From contig CBIFVZ010000027.1 in assembly GCA_966185765.1 (NCBI GenBank), positions 1 to 41,121 on the forward strand: 41,121 nucleotides of DNA, read 5' to 3'. Below the pieces are notes generated by a model. It saw nothing but the letters and a program-made list of their open reading frames with translations. It did not search any database and was not told the origin of the DNA. This document shows positions 24,585 to 33,354 of this stretch, piece after piece. Each line of letters starts with the position of its first letter. Within the stretch, counting starts at the first letter, position 1. The DNA comes from CBIFVZ01 sp966185765 (GTDB lineage: Bacteria; Pseudomonadota; Gammaproteobacteria; Enterobacterales; Enterobacteriaceae). Both the position numbers and the translations under genes were made by a program.

Positions 24585-26030
24585 ATGCTTGCCGGTTATC
24601 GCAACACATCGGTTTGTGCGGGTGCGCTGTACCTGTTAATGCTTACCACCTCGCCGGCATCAGCTGGACTACTGATGCCCGATGAGACACTGCGCGACAA
24701 TCTCACCTGGCTTACCAGCCGCCACGCGCTGGCGCTGGATTTAACGACCTGGCCGCTCAGCGAAGAGGCGGTAGAGGAAGCACTGACGCCCTTACGCACC
24801 AACACAGACGCTGCCACGCAGCGTGCGCTGGCGCGCATAGACCAGCGGCTGCGTCAGCTTCATGCGCCCGTCAACGCCAGACTCTGGACAAACAGCCAGA
24901 AACCCGGCCTGACCTCTGGCTTCGCGCAGTCGCAAACCGCCGCACACGGCCTGGATGTGGGCGTTAACCGCCGTGGTGACATCTGGGAAATCCAGCTACA
25001 GGGTCAGCTTGAAAGCCATCGCTATATTGCCAGTGACGCTCATCCCACGCTTAACGGCTCACGTGCTTCAGTAAAGCTATTCGACCAGTGGCTAAGTTTT
25101 GGTGAGATCCCACAATGGTGGGGACCCGGCCATGCCACCAGCCTGATTCGTTCGGATGCCGCAAGACCTGTCAGCGGCTTTCAGCTCCAGCGTGCCAGCA
25201 CAACAGCCTTCACCACGCCCTGGCTTGCCTGGCTCGGCCCGTGGAACTATCAACTTAGCGCCGGGCAACTGCGCCAGTATCATACGCCCGGTGAGCCAAA
25301 ACTGCTGGGGGCCAGGCTCAGTGTTATGCCGCTGCCTGCCTTACAGATTGGACTGTCACGCACGCTGATGTGGGGCGGAGAGGGCCGCCCGCAGTCGTTC
25401 TCTTCATTGGGTAACGCCATTATCGGGCGCGACAACACCCATAATGCGAGCAAAGATCCCGCCAATCAGTTGGGTGGCATTGATTTTCGTCTTAACCTCG
25501 CCCCACTGGCGGGGATCCCCGCGGCATTTTACGGACAGCTTATCGGTGAAGATGAAGCCGGTTTTGCGCCCTCGCACATGATGTACATGGCCGGTATTGA
25601 AGTCATGCACACCTGGGATAGCCAGCTGGTAAGTCTGTATCTCGAAGGGGCCGACACCCGTACTAACTTCGACAAGCAGGGCATCAGTTACACGCACCGC
25701 AATTACAAACAAGGCTATTACCAGCAGGGCTACCCGCTCGGTGCATCAATGGGCGGCGACGGCACGCAATACACGCTCGGCGTCAGCCTGACGCGAGAAG
25801 ACGGGCAGCGTGTTGGCGCAAGGCTGGTCCACGAGCAGGTTAACCGGCTCTCTCAGCCCATCAACAAGGCATGGCCACAGGCCGATATACGCACCGGCGG
25901 CGAACTACACTGGCACGCGCCGGTTCGCGACTGGCTGACGCTCGATACGCGCCTGTGGTACAGCCATAGCACCTGGTACGCCGACGAGGTGGGTGTCGGA
26001 CTGCGTGCTGACGTGACTTTCGGCAACTGA
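24585..26030 (+). CDS. Wzi-family outer-membrane capsule-attachment protein
   Basis: This 481-residue exported protein has a Sec signal (cleavage likely after ASA27) and a mature N-terminus resembling Wzi (LMPDETLRDNLTWLTSRHAL, then LDLTTWPLS). Motifs expected of the family follow: WLSFGEIPQWWGPGHATSLI, the Wzi barrel-plug region, and alternating amphipathic strands up to the terminal GVGLRADVTFGN. Wzi is an 18-stranded outer-membrane lectin-like barrel that anchors group 1 capsule in E. coli K30. No wza, wzb or wzc is nearby, so this is a detached copy. Related proteins are also annotated as capsule assembly Wzi family proteins in strains without group 1 capsule. It may bind another surface glycan. 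Confidence 0.88.
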   Translation: MLAGYRNTSVCAGALYLLMLTTSPASAGLLMPDETLRDNLTWLTSRHALALDLTTWPLSEEAVEEALTPLRTNTDAATQRALARIDQRLRQLHAPVNARLWTNSQKPGLTSGFAQSQTAAHGLDVGVNRRGDIWEIQLQGQLESHRYIASDAHPTLNGSRASVKLFDQWLSFGEIPQWWGPGHATSLIRSDAARPVSGFQLQRASTTAFTTPWLAWLGPWNYQLSAGQLRQYHTPGEPKLLGARLSVMPLPALQIGLSRTLMWGGEGRPQSFSSLGNAIIGRDNTHNASKDPANQLGGIDFRLNLAPLAGIPAAFYGQLIGEDEAGFAPSHMMYMAGIEVMHTWDSQLVSLYLEGADTRTNFDKQGISYTHRNYKQGYYQQGYPLGASMGGDGTQYTLGVSLTREDGQRVGARLVHEQVNRLSQPINKAWPQADIRTGGELHWHAPVRDWLTLDTRLWYSHSTWYADEVGVGLRADVTFGN

Positions 26031-26044
26031 CTTTACGCGTTGAG

Positions 26045-26821
26045 TCAGGCCGCAACGCGGTCGCGAAATGCCAGTAGCGCCTCGCAAAACGCCTGCGGGT
26101 GGGAAATAAAGGGCGCGTGAGCAGCCTTATCAAAAACCAGCGATTCACTGTAGGGCCACAGAGTATCAAGCGCTGCGACGACTTTGCGTGGCACCAGTCC
26201 ATCCAGCCGCCCGTAAAGGCGCAAAAACGGCACCTGCAACCCACACAGCGGCGCACGTAAATCGACTGACTTGAGGATCTCCAGTCCGCCGTTGAGCGCC
26301 TCCACCGATGGCATCGGCTGGTTAAGCACCACGTCTTTGAGCAAACGTGCGTCCTGGCGCGCGGTTTCTGTCCCGAGCGTCTGAAGTGCCAGAAAACGCT
26401 CCACCGTGCGTTTGTAGTCCTCGCTCAGCTGGTGCTGAAAACCGGCCAGTACCTCGGGCTTAATGCCCGGCCAGTCGTCTTTTGCGCTAAAGCAGGGAGA
26501 GGAGGCAACGGTAATCAACCCGGCCACGCGCTGCGGCGCGGTGAGCGCAATCTGGCTTGCCACCAGCCCGCCAAGACTCCAGCCAAGCCACAGCGCAGAC
26601 GCTGGCGCACGTTGAGCTACCGCGTCTGTCATGGCCTCAAGCGTCATCGCGCCGTATCCTGTGCTCCGACCAAATCCCGGCAAATCCACCAGATGCAGCG
26701 TAAACTGCGAGCCAAGACGGGGAACAATGCCATTCCATACCTCGGCGTTCAGTCCCCATCCGTGCAGCAGCACAAGATGACACTTTCCCTCGCCTGCGGT
26801 CTGCCACCAGAGTTCACTCAT
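26045..26821 (-). CDS. bioH: Pimeloyl-ACP methyl ester carboxylesterase BioH
   Basis: This 258-residue cytoplasmic alpha/beta hydrolase removes the methyl group from pimeloyl-ACP methyl ester, the last step in making the biotin pimeloyl moiety. The nucleophile elbow GWSLGG contains Ser82, and Asp207 (GRLDGLV) and His235 (KAAHAPF) complete the triad at the same numbers as in E. coli. The oxyanion region is LLHGWGLN. It is transcribed away from gntX across 36 bases, as in E. coli. Confidence 0.97.
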   Translation of the reverse strand: MSELWWQTAGEGKCHLVLLHGWGLNAEVWNGIVPRLGSQFTLHLVDLPGFGRSTGYGAMTLEAMTDAVAQRAPASALWLGWSLGGLVASQIALTAPQRVAGLITVASSPCFSAKDDWPGIKPEVLAGFQHQLSEDYKRTVERFLALQTLGTETARQDARLLKDVVLNQPMPSVEALNGGLEILKSVDLRAPLCGLQVPFLRLYGRLDGLVPRKVVAALDTLWPYSESLVFDKAAHAPFISHPQAFCEALLAFRDRVAA

Positions 26822-26857
26822 CGGTTATTGTTCTCTTCACAACGTCAGGAGAACCGT

Positions 26858-27541
26858 ATGCTATCAATCCCCGCCCTGTGTTGGCTATGTGCAATGCCGC
26901 TGGCTCTTGCTCGTCACGGTTTGTGTAGCAGCTGTACCCGCGCGCTGCTAAAAAACCCACCCGCCTGCCCGCAGTGTGGTCTTCCCTCAATGAACCCGCG
27001 CAGCCCCTGCGGGCGCTGCCTGCAACGCCCGCCGCCGTGGCAGCATCTGGTCAGCGTCGGTGATTACCGTGCACCGCTAAGTACCCTGCTGCACCGCCTG
27101 AAATTTGCCAACAGCACCGCGCTGGCCTGGCCCCTTTCACGCCTGTTGCTACTGTGCGTATTACAGGCCCGGCGCGAGCGGGGGCTGCCGCTGCCAGACA
27201 TGCTGATAAGCATTCCACTACACCGCCGTCGCCAGTGGCGGCGGGGCTTTAACCAGAGCGCGCTGCTCGCCGCGCCGCTTGCCCGCTGGCTTGCCTGCCC
27301 GTACGAGCCGGGTGCGCTGGTCAGAATCAAAGCCGCTGGCGTGCAGCACAAACTCAGCGCCAGGCTTCGCCCCCGCAACATGAAAAATGCGTTTCGGCTT
27401 GAATTGGCGCTTAAGGGTCGCCATATCGCTATCGTGGACGATGTTGTTACCACAGGCAGTACCGTGGCTGAAGCCGCACGTTTGCTGCAACGCAGCGGTG
27501 TCGCGTCGCTACAGGTCTGGTGCCTGTGCCGCACCTTGTAG
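26858..27541 (+). CDS. gntX: ComF/GntX-type phosphoribosyltransferase-like protein
   Basis: This 227-residue protein has the same length as E. coli GntX (YhgH), a ComF-family protein. The N-terminal part holds metal-type cysteine pairs (CWLC, CSSC, CPQC, CGRC). The C-terminal domain has a phosphoribosyltransferase core (VDDVVTTGSTVAEAARLLQ). ComF proteins are linked to DNA uptake and use of DNA as food. The ATG at 26858 is chosen because MLSIPALCWLC is the family N-terminus and AGGAG lies upstream. The longer open frame to the left runs antisense to bioH and is not real. nfuA follows after 59 bases. Confidence 0.95.
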   Translation: MLSIPALCWLCAMPLALARHGLCSSCTRALLKNPPACPQCGLPSMNPRSPCGRCLQRPPPWQHLVSVGDYRAPLSTLLHRLKFANSTALAWPLSRLLLLCVLQARRERGLPLPDMLISIPLHRRRQWRRGFNQSALLAAPLARWLACPYEPGALVRIKAAGVQHKLSARLRPRNMKNAFRLELALKGRHIAIVDDVVTTGSTVAEAARLLQRSGVASLQVWCLCRTL

Positions 27542-27600
27542 CCCCTCTGAGATGGGCGTATTATAACCAGGTAAATGAGTCAACTATTAGGTCACAGCTT

Positions 27601-28176
27601 ATGATCCGTATTTCCGATGCTGCACAAGCACACTTCGCCAAACTGCTGGCAAATCAGGAAGAAGGGACACAGATCCGCGTGTTCGTTATTAATCCCGGCA
27701 CCCCGAACGCGGAATGCGGTGTCTCTTACTGCCCGCCGGATGCGGTTGAAGCCACGGACACCGCTGTCGAATTTGAGCAGCTCACCGCCTATGTGGACGA
27801 ACTGAGCAAGCCGTTCCTGGAAGATGCGGAAATCGACTTTGTCACCGACCAGCTCGGCTCACAGCTGACCCTGAAAGCACCGAATGCCAAAATGCGTAAA
27901 GTGTCTGATGACGCGCCGCTGATTGAGCGCGTGGAATACTTTATTCAGGCGCAGATTAACCCACAGCTGGCCGGCCACGGTGGCCGCGTATCGCTGATGG
28001 AAATCACCGACGAAGGCTACGCTATTTTGCAATTCGGTGGCGGCTGTAACGGCTGTTCAATGGTGGACTTCACCCTTAAAGAAGGGATTGAAAAACAGCT
28101 CATCAGTGAATTTAGCGAACTGAAAGGCGTGCGTGACCTCACCGAGCACCAGCGCGGCGAGCACTCCTATTACTGA
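27601..28176 (+). CDS. nfuA: Fe-S cluster carrier protein NfuA
   Basis: This 191-residue cytoplasmic carrier delivers 4Fe-4S clusters to targets such as aconitase and lipoyl synthase, chiefly under iron or oxidative stress. An N-terminal degenerate A-type domain lacks the full cysteine set, and the C-terminal Nfu domain carries GGCNGCSM with Cys149 and Cys152, numbered as in E. coli. The length is identical to E. coli. The ATG at 27601 is chosen because MIRISDAAQAHF is the known N-terminus. The gene ends at a terminator shared with malQ. Confidence 0.98.
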   Translation: MIRISDAAQAHFAKLLANQEEGTQIRVFVINPGTPNAECGVSYCPPDAVEATDTAVEFEQLTAYVDELSKPFLEDAEIDFVTDQLGSQLTLKAPNAKMRKVSDDAPLIERVEYFIQAQINPQLAGHGGRVSLMEITDEGYAILQFGGGCNGCSMVDFTLKEGIEKQLISEFSELKGVRDLTEHQRGEHSYY

Positions 28177-28193
28177 TGCGCCCAGCACCAGAT

Positions 28194-28224
28194 AAAAAAT
28201 GCCCGCGTCTGCGGGCATTTTTAT
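28194..28224. terminator. Bidirectional terminator between nfuA and malQ
   Basis: The stem ATGCCCGC/GCGGGCAT with loop GTCT is flanked by A-rich and T-rich runs, so it can end transcripts from both sides. It lies in the 56-base gap between the converging genes; E. coli has gntT here. Confidence 0.93.
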
Positions 28225-28232
28225 TTTTGCCT

Positions 28233-30323
28233 TCAGGCTCTGCGGGAAAGCGCCCGGCGACGGCGGTCAAGGTCTTTAATCAGACGGTTGACGTGTTCGT
28301 CGGCGAACATCGCCTCCAGCGTGGTATCAAGCTTACGCCGCCAGTTGCGGTACTGGTCGCTGGTTCCTGGCACATTCACCGGCGCTTCCATATCCAGCCA
28401 GTCTTCCGGCTGTAATCCCAGTAGCGCACAGTGGCTGTCAGCAATATAACGTTGCATAGCGCGGTTAAGCAGCGGCGTCATGCTCATGCGTGAGGCGTGG
28501 CGCCCGCTGGACTTCGGCAGACAGCCGTGCTCGTGTAGCGCATTCAGCACGCCCTGCTTTGCCCGCTCGCGATCGGCGTACAACCCTTTGAGCACCTCTG
28601 CGTCGGGATACAGACCGAGCGTTTTACCAAGCGTCAGGTCGCCGCTGTCCCACCAGCCGCGCAGCGTCGGCAGATCATGGGTAGTGGCAACCGCCATCGC
28701 CTGCTCCGGCCATGCCTGAGGGGCACGCGGGTGATTGTCGCCATCCTGCTCAAAATAGAGCACTTTGTAGGAATACACGCCGCTGTCGCGAAGCTTACTG
28801 ACAATTTCCACCGGCACAGTACCGAGGTCTTCACCAATCACCATGCAGCGGTGGCGCTGGCTTTCCAGCGCCAGAATCGCCAGCAGATCATCCACGGGGT
28901 AGGCCACATAAGCGCCTTTATCCGCCGTTTCGCCATACGGTATCCACCACAGGCGCAGCAGTGACATAACGTGGTCAATACGCAGCGCACCGCAATTTTC
29001 CATATTGGCGCGCAGTAGCTCAATAAACGGATCGAAGGCACGCTCTACCATCACATGGGGGTTAATCGGCGGTAGCCCCCAGTTTTGACCCAGTGGCCCG
29101 AGAATATCCGGCGGTGCACCCACTGATGCCTTCAGACAATACAGCTCGCGGTCACCCCAGGTTTCAGAGCCGCCTTCTGCCACACCCACTGCCAGGTCAC
29201 GATACAGGCCGACAGGCATACTGGCATTCTGGCACACCGCCCAGCAGGTAGCGAACTGACTGTACGCCAGCCACTGTAGCCACAGCCAGAAGTCAACTTC
29301 ATGGGCGTGCGTGCGACAAAATTCTGCCACACCCGCAGAAGACGCTTCGCGATACTGCTGCGGCCACACCGGCCAGCCCCAGTTAGCCGCATCTTTTTGC
29401 ATCAGATGAGCATGCAGCGCATCATACGCCGCCTGCCAGTACAGCCCTTCGCCACGCTCGCGCACAAAATCCAGGAAAGCCACACGCTGCGCGTCGTCGC
29501 CATCACGCAGGGAAAACTGCTGCCAGGCAAGCCTGAGCGCGGTAATTTTCAACGCGGTTACTGCGCTGTAATCCACCCACTCAACCTCACGCGCGGCGGC
29601 TAACGCCGTCTGCGTGGCCGCTTTCTTCCACCAGGCCTGCGCCGCTTTGCTTAAGTGGAAGTCTTCTACTGCATCAACGTCGATATAAATCACGTTCAGC
29701 CAACGACGGGACGACGGGCTGTACGGGCTGGCGCTTTCCGGACTTGCCGGATACAGCGCATGAATCGGGTTAAGACCGATAAACGCACCACCGCGCTTTG
29801 CCACATCGCCGAGCATATTTTTCAAATCGCCAAAATCACCAATGCCCCAGTTACGCTCTGAACGCAGGGTATAGAGCTGAACGCAGGCACCCCACAGCTT
29901 TTTACCCGCCTTAACCGCCTTTGGCTCATAGCAGCGCTGTGGTGCCACAATGATACGGCAGTGCCAACGCATATCGCCCTGGGTCAGTGTCAGGCTGTGA
30001 TAGCCGAGCGGCAGCCCGGAAGGCAGCTTCAACGCCTGTCCGCTCTTTACCTGCCCGTGGTGCTGAACCTCACCGTCTTCGGTGGTCAGCAGCCATCCGT
30101 ATTCTCCCTCGCCCTGCGGCGTGAGCGCCATGCGGCGACCGGCGATAAATACTTTCACTGCCGGCAGCGGCGCACTGTTGTGCGCGCCCGTCGCACTGCC
30201 CATCGCCTCCAGCAAACGCTGGCGACTGTCAGCGGCAATCTCCTGCGGTTTGCCGTGGGCGTTAATAAAACTGGTGGCAATCCCCGCATCCGTCGCGGCT
30301 TGCGCTAAGCGTTTGCTTTCCAT
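28233..30323 (-). CDS. malQ: 4-alpha-glucanotransferase (amylomaltase) MalQ
   Basis: This 696-residue cytoplasmic GH77 enzyme transfers dextrinyl groups between maltodextrins, releasing glucose and making longer chains for MalP. Family motifs are present: LYTLRSERNWGIGDFGDL, the acid region CGALRIDHVMSLLRLW with the nucleophile Asp, VIGEDLGTVP with the acid/base Glu, and TTHDLPTLRGWW with the third carboxylate. E. coli MalQ has 694 residues. The ribosome site AAGGAAA precedes the ATG, 12 bases after malP. It is induced by MalT through the malP promoter. Confidence 0.98.
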   Translation of the reverse strand: MESKRLAQAATDAGIATSFINAHGKPQEIAADSRQRLLEAMGSATGAHNSAPLPAVKVFIAGRRMALTPQGEGEYGWLLTTEDGEVQHHGQVKSGQALKLPSGLPLGYHSLTLTQGDMRWHCRIIVAPQRCYEPKAVKAGKKLWGACVQLYTLRSERNWGIGDFGDLKNMLGDVAKRGGAFIGLNPIHALYPASPESASPYSPSSRRWLNVIYIDVDAVEDFHLSKAAQAWWKKAATQTALAAAREVEWVDYSAVTALKITALRLAWQQFSLRDGDDAQRVAFLDFVRERGEGLYWQAAYDALHAHLMQKDAANWGWPVWPQQYREASSAGVAEFCRTHAHEVDFWLWLQWLAYSQFATCWAVCQNASMPVGLYRDLAVGVAEGGSETWGDRELYCLKASVGAPPDILGPLGQNWGLPPINPHVMVERAFDPFIELLRANMENCGALRIDHVMSLLRLWWIPYGETADKGAYVAYPVDDLLAILALESQRHRCMVIGEDLGTVPVEIVSKLRDSGVYSYKVLYFEQDGDNHPRAPQAWPEQAMAVATTHDLPTLRGWWDSGDLTLGKTLGLYPDAEVLKGLYADRERAKQGVLNALHEHGCLPKSSGRHASRMSMTPLLNRAMQRYIADSHCALLGLQPEDWLDMEAPVNVPGTSDQYRNWRRKLDTTLEAMFADEHVNRLIKDLDRRRRALSRRA

Positions 30324-30335
30324 GATGTTTCCTTC

Positions 30336-32738
30336 TTAGCGTTTAGCCTGCCAGATGCGGCTCTGGTAATCGCGAATAGAGCGGTCAGAGCTGAACATGC
30401 CACAACGTGCGGTGTTAAGGATGGCCGCACGGGTCCAGGCCTCCTGGTCGCGGTACAGGATATCCACCTGCTTTTGTGCTTCCACATAGGCTGCAAAGTC
30501 AGCCATCACCAGGTACGGATCACCGCCGTCTTTGCCCATGCTATGTAACATCTGGTCAAAGGCATGCTTATCGCCGTCGCTGTATTTACCGCTTTCCAGC
30601 TCTTTTAACACCGCGTCCAGCACCTTGTCCTTTTTACGCCATTTCACCGGGTCGTAACCTTTGGCCTTAAGCGCTTTCACTTCTTCTACGGTATGACCAA
30701 AGATGAAGATGTTCTCATCACCCACTTTCTCGGCAATTTCCACATTCGCGCCATCCAGCGTACCGACGGTAAGCGCGCCGTTGAGCGCAAGCTTCATGTT
30801 GCCGGTACCGGAGGCCTCTTTACCAGCAGTCGAAATCTGCTCAGAGATATCCGCCGCCGGGATCAGCTTCTCAGCCGCCGACACGCAGTAATCCGGCAGG
30901 AACACCACTTTGAGCTTGTCGCCCACTTTCGGGTCGTTGTTCACCACCTGCGCCACTTTGTTAATGGCGTAGATGATGTTTTTCGCCAGGTAGTAGCCTG
31001 GTGCCGCTTTCGCGCCAAACAAGAACACGCGCGGCACGCGGTCAGCCTGCGGGTTCTCTCGAATTTCTTTGTACAGCGCCAGAATATGCAACAGGTTCAG
31101 ATGCTGGCGCTTGTACTCGTGCAGACGCTTAATCTGGATATCAAACAGCGCATCCGGGCTTATCTCAATACCGGTGCGCGCCTTCACAAACTCGGCCAGT
31201 AGCGCTTTGTTGCGACGCTTAATATCACGGTAGGTTTGACGGAATTTTTTGTCGTCGGCAAATTTCTCAAGGCCGCTTAGCGCATCAAGATTGTTAGCCC
31301 ACTCGGTTTTCAGCGTGTCGTCGAGCAGGGCCGCCAGTGCCGGGTTGCACTGTTTTATCCAGCGGCGCGGCGTGATGCCGTTGGTCACGTTGTGGAATTT
31401 GTTCGGCCAAAGCTGGTGATATTCCGGGAACAGGTCTTTTACCACCAGGTCAGAGTGCAGCGCGGCTACGCCATTAACGGCAAAACCGCTCACCACACAG
31501 AGGTTCGCCATACGCACCTGGCCTTCGTGCACCACGGCCAGTTTCGCCCATACGGCATCGTCTCCCGGCCAGGTTTTGCTGACCAGCTTCTTAAAGCGGG
31601 CGTTAATGTCTTTGATTATCTGCACGTGGCGCGGCAGCAGGCCACGCATCAGGCGCTCGTCCCAGCACTCCAGCGCTTCTGGCATCAGGGTATGGTTGGT
31701 GTAAGCAAAGGTGCGGCTGGTGATAGCCCAGGCATCATCCCAGCTCATCTGGTGCTCGTCGAGCAGCACGCGCAGCAGCTCAGGGATTGCGATGGTCGGG
31801 TGTGTGTCGTTAAGCTGGATAACTTCATAATCCGGCAGTTCAGCGAGCTTACGTCCGGCCTGATGATGACGGCGCAGAATATCGGCCACCGAGCAGGCGC
31901 ACTGGAAGTACTGCTGCATCAGACGCAGCTTTTTGCCCGCCTGGTGGTTGTCGTTCGGGTAGAGCACTTTCGTGAGCTTTTCGGCATCAATGCCCTGCTG
32001 TTCAGCCTTGAGGAATTCACCGTCGTTAAAGCGGGTCAGGTCAAAAGGATGGGCATGCTTCGCCTGCCACAGGCGCAGCGGCTGCGCGACACCGTTGCGA
32101 TAACCCAGCACCGGCAGATCCCAGGCTTCGCCCAGCAGTTCAAAAGCTGGCTCCCAGCGTGATTTGCCGCCTTCTTTGACCACCTTGCCGCCAATACCGA
32201 CGCGCACGTCCAGCGCAGCGTTGTGCTGGAACCACGGGTAGCTGCCGCGCTGCCAGTCGTCCGGCGCTTCCATCTGCTTGCCGTCGTCAAAGGACTGGCG
32301 GAACAGGCCGTACTGGTAGTTCAGACCATAACCGGTAGCCGACTGGCCGACCGTCGCCATTGAATCCAGGAAGCAGGCCGCAAGACGGCCCAGACCGCCG
32401 TTACCCAACGCCGGATCGATTTCCTGCTCCAGCAGGTCACTTAATTCAATGTCATGCTCGCGCAGTACCTCAGCAACCTCTGAATACCAGCCCAGGTTGA
32501 GCAGGTTATTGCCAGTCAGGCGGCCAATCAGGAATTCCATTGAGATGTAGTTAACGTGGCGTTGTTTGCTGTCGGCTTTTTTCACCGGGCGGGCCGCCGT
32601 GAGTTCTGCCAGCGCGCCGCTCACGGCGTGCCACCACTGGTGCGGCGTCATGTCCTGCGCAGCCTGAAGTCCGTAACGCTGCCACTGACGTGTCAGGGCC
32701 GCCTGAAACTGTGCTTTGTTGAAGGTTGGCTGTGACAT
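30336..32738 (-). CDS. malP: Maltodextrin phosphorylase MalP
   Basis: This 800-residue pyridoxal-phosphate enzyme releases glucose-1-phosphate from maltodextrins. Visible features are the N-terminal catalytic region (NYISMEFLIGRLTGNNLLNLG), the active-site gate IDPALGNGGLGRLAACFLDS, and the cofactor lysine motif EASGTGNMKLALNG. E. coli MalP has 797 residues. The ATG at 32738 gives MSQPTFNKAQF; the upstream open frame reads through the MalT-box region and is rejected. It is first in malPQ and controlled by MalT. Confidence 0.98.
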   Translation of the reverse strand: MSQPTFNKAQFQAALTRQWQRYGLQAAQDMTPHQWWHAVSGALAELTAARPVKKADSKQRHVNYISMEFLIGRLTGNNLLNLGWYSEVAEVLREHDIELSDLLEQEIDPALGNGGLGRLAACFLDSMATVGQSATGYGLNYQYGLFRQSFDDGKQMEAPDDWQRGSYPWFQHNAALDVRVGIGGKVVKEGGKSRWEPAFELLGEAWDLPVLGYRNGVAQPLRLWQAKHAHPFDLTRFNDGEFLKAEQQGIDAEKLTKVLYPNDNHQAGKKLRLMQQYFQCACSVADILRRHHQAGRKLAELPDYEVIQLNDTHPTIAIPELLRVLLDEHQMSWDDAWAITSRTFAYTNHTLMPEALECWDERLMRGLLPRHVQIIKDINARFKKLVSKTWPGDDAVWAKLAVVHEGQVRMANLCVVSGFAVNGVAALHSDLVVKDLFPEYHQLWPNKFHNVTNGITPRRWIKQCNPALAALLDDTLKTEWANNLDALSGLEKFADDKKFRQTYRDIKRRNKALLAEFVKARTGIEISPDALFDIQIKRLHEYKRQHLNLLHILALYKEIRENPQADRVPRVFLFGAKAAPGYYLAKNIIYAINKVAQVVNNDPKVGDKLKVVFLPDYCVSAAEKLIPAADISEQISTAGKEASGTGNMKLALNGALTVGTLDGANVEIAEKVGDENIFIFGHTVEEVKALKAKGYDPVKWRKKDKVLDAVLKELESGKYSDGDKHAFDQMLHSMGKDGGDPYLVMADFAAYVEAQKQVDILYRDQEAWTRAAILNTARCGMFSSDRSIRDYQSRIWQAKR

Positions 32739-32809
32739 AGGTAATCGGATTCCTGTTGTAATAAGTGAAACGGTGTTTTTTGTAGTGTGCCGGGTCCCCT
32801 TTAGCGAGA

Positions 32810-32854
32810 CCTCATCCCGGGGGGGATTAGACAGGGAGGAGGAGCGGGGATGAG
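32810..32854. promoter_or_regulatory. Cluster of three MalT boxes controlling malPQ
   Basis: CCTCATCCC (32810-32818, complement GGGATGAGG), GGGAGGAGG (32834-32842) and GGGGATGAG (32846-32854) match the MalT consensus GGGGA(T/G)GAGG. The first faces malP and the other two are inverted relative to it. MalT with ATP and maltotriose is expected to bind here. Confidence 0.85.
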
Positions 32855-33210
32855 TGAAAAGTGTGAACGAAGCCACGAAACTTCGCTAAATAAACGGTGA
32901 AATAATATAAAAATAACGTATTAACAGATAGTTATATTTTATTTCTCTACGTTACCATTTATTGTATTACCTCCTGCAAGGTTATCAGTCATCCGCTGCT
33001 CGCTGTCCGCATGGGCGTTAATAATTAAGGCCGGACATTATTCACAATCTAAAATAAATTTGCTCCAGGTATTGGTTTCTCATGGATTATTTTCTCAATG
33101 CTCCTGCTCCGCAGCCGTAACTTATTTTTCAGTACAAAAAATCAAGCCAAATCATCTCTGCGGCCCTTCTGCGGCGCAGGATTGACCAGACAGAGGTTGC
33201 GAAATAATAA

Positions 33211-33232
33211 ATTTGTGACAAGGTGCAACTTT
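33211..33232. promoter_or_regulatory. CRP site of malT
   Basis: TGTGA (33214-33218), six bases and GCAAC resemble the known E. coli malT CRP site (TGTGACACAGTGCAAA). Its centre is about 133 bases before the malT ATG. The right half is weak, as in E. coli. Confidence 0.7.
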
Positions 33233-33354
33233 GGTATGCGAAAAAACACGCCGGACTTGCTTTGACACACCATCTGATCGACCTTATGTAAGAATTAATT
33301 ACGAGGCGTAAAAAAAATATTTTCACCTCTCTCTTACACAGTGAATGACTGACT

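Larger units (their letters stand above)
32739..33354. other. Divergent control region between malP and malT
   Basis: These 616 bases have no gene. MalT boxes cluster near malP (32810-32854) and a CRP site lies near malT (33211-33232). The middle part is AT-rich, without other clear signals. Confidence 0.85.

Noticed and set aside
26432..26857. Upstream extension of the gntX frame
   Set aside because: It runs antisense to bioH; the family N-terminus and length match the ATG at 26858.
31392..32162. 256-codon plus-strand open frame within malP
   Set aside because: Antisense to conserved malP; composition is that of a shadow frame.
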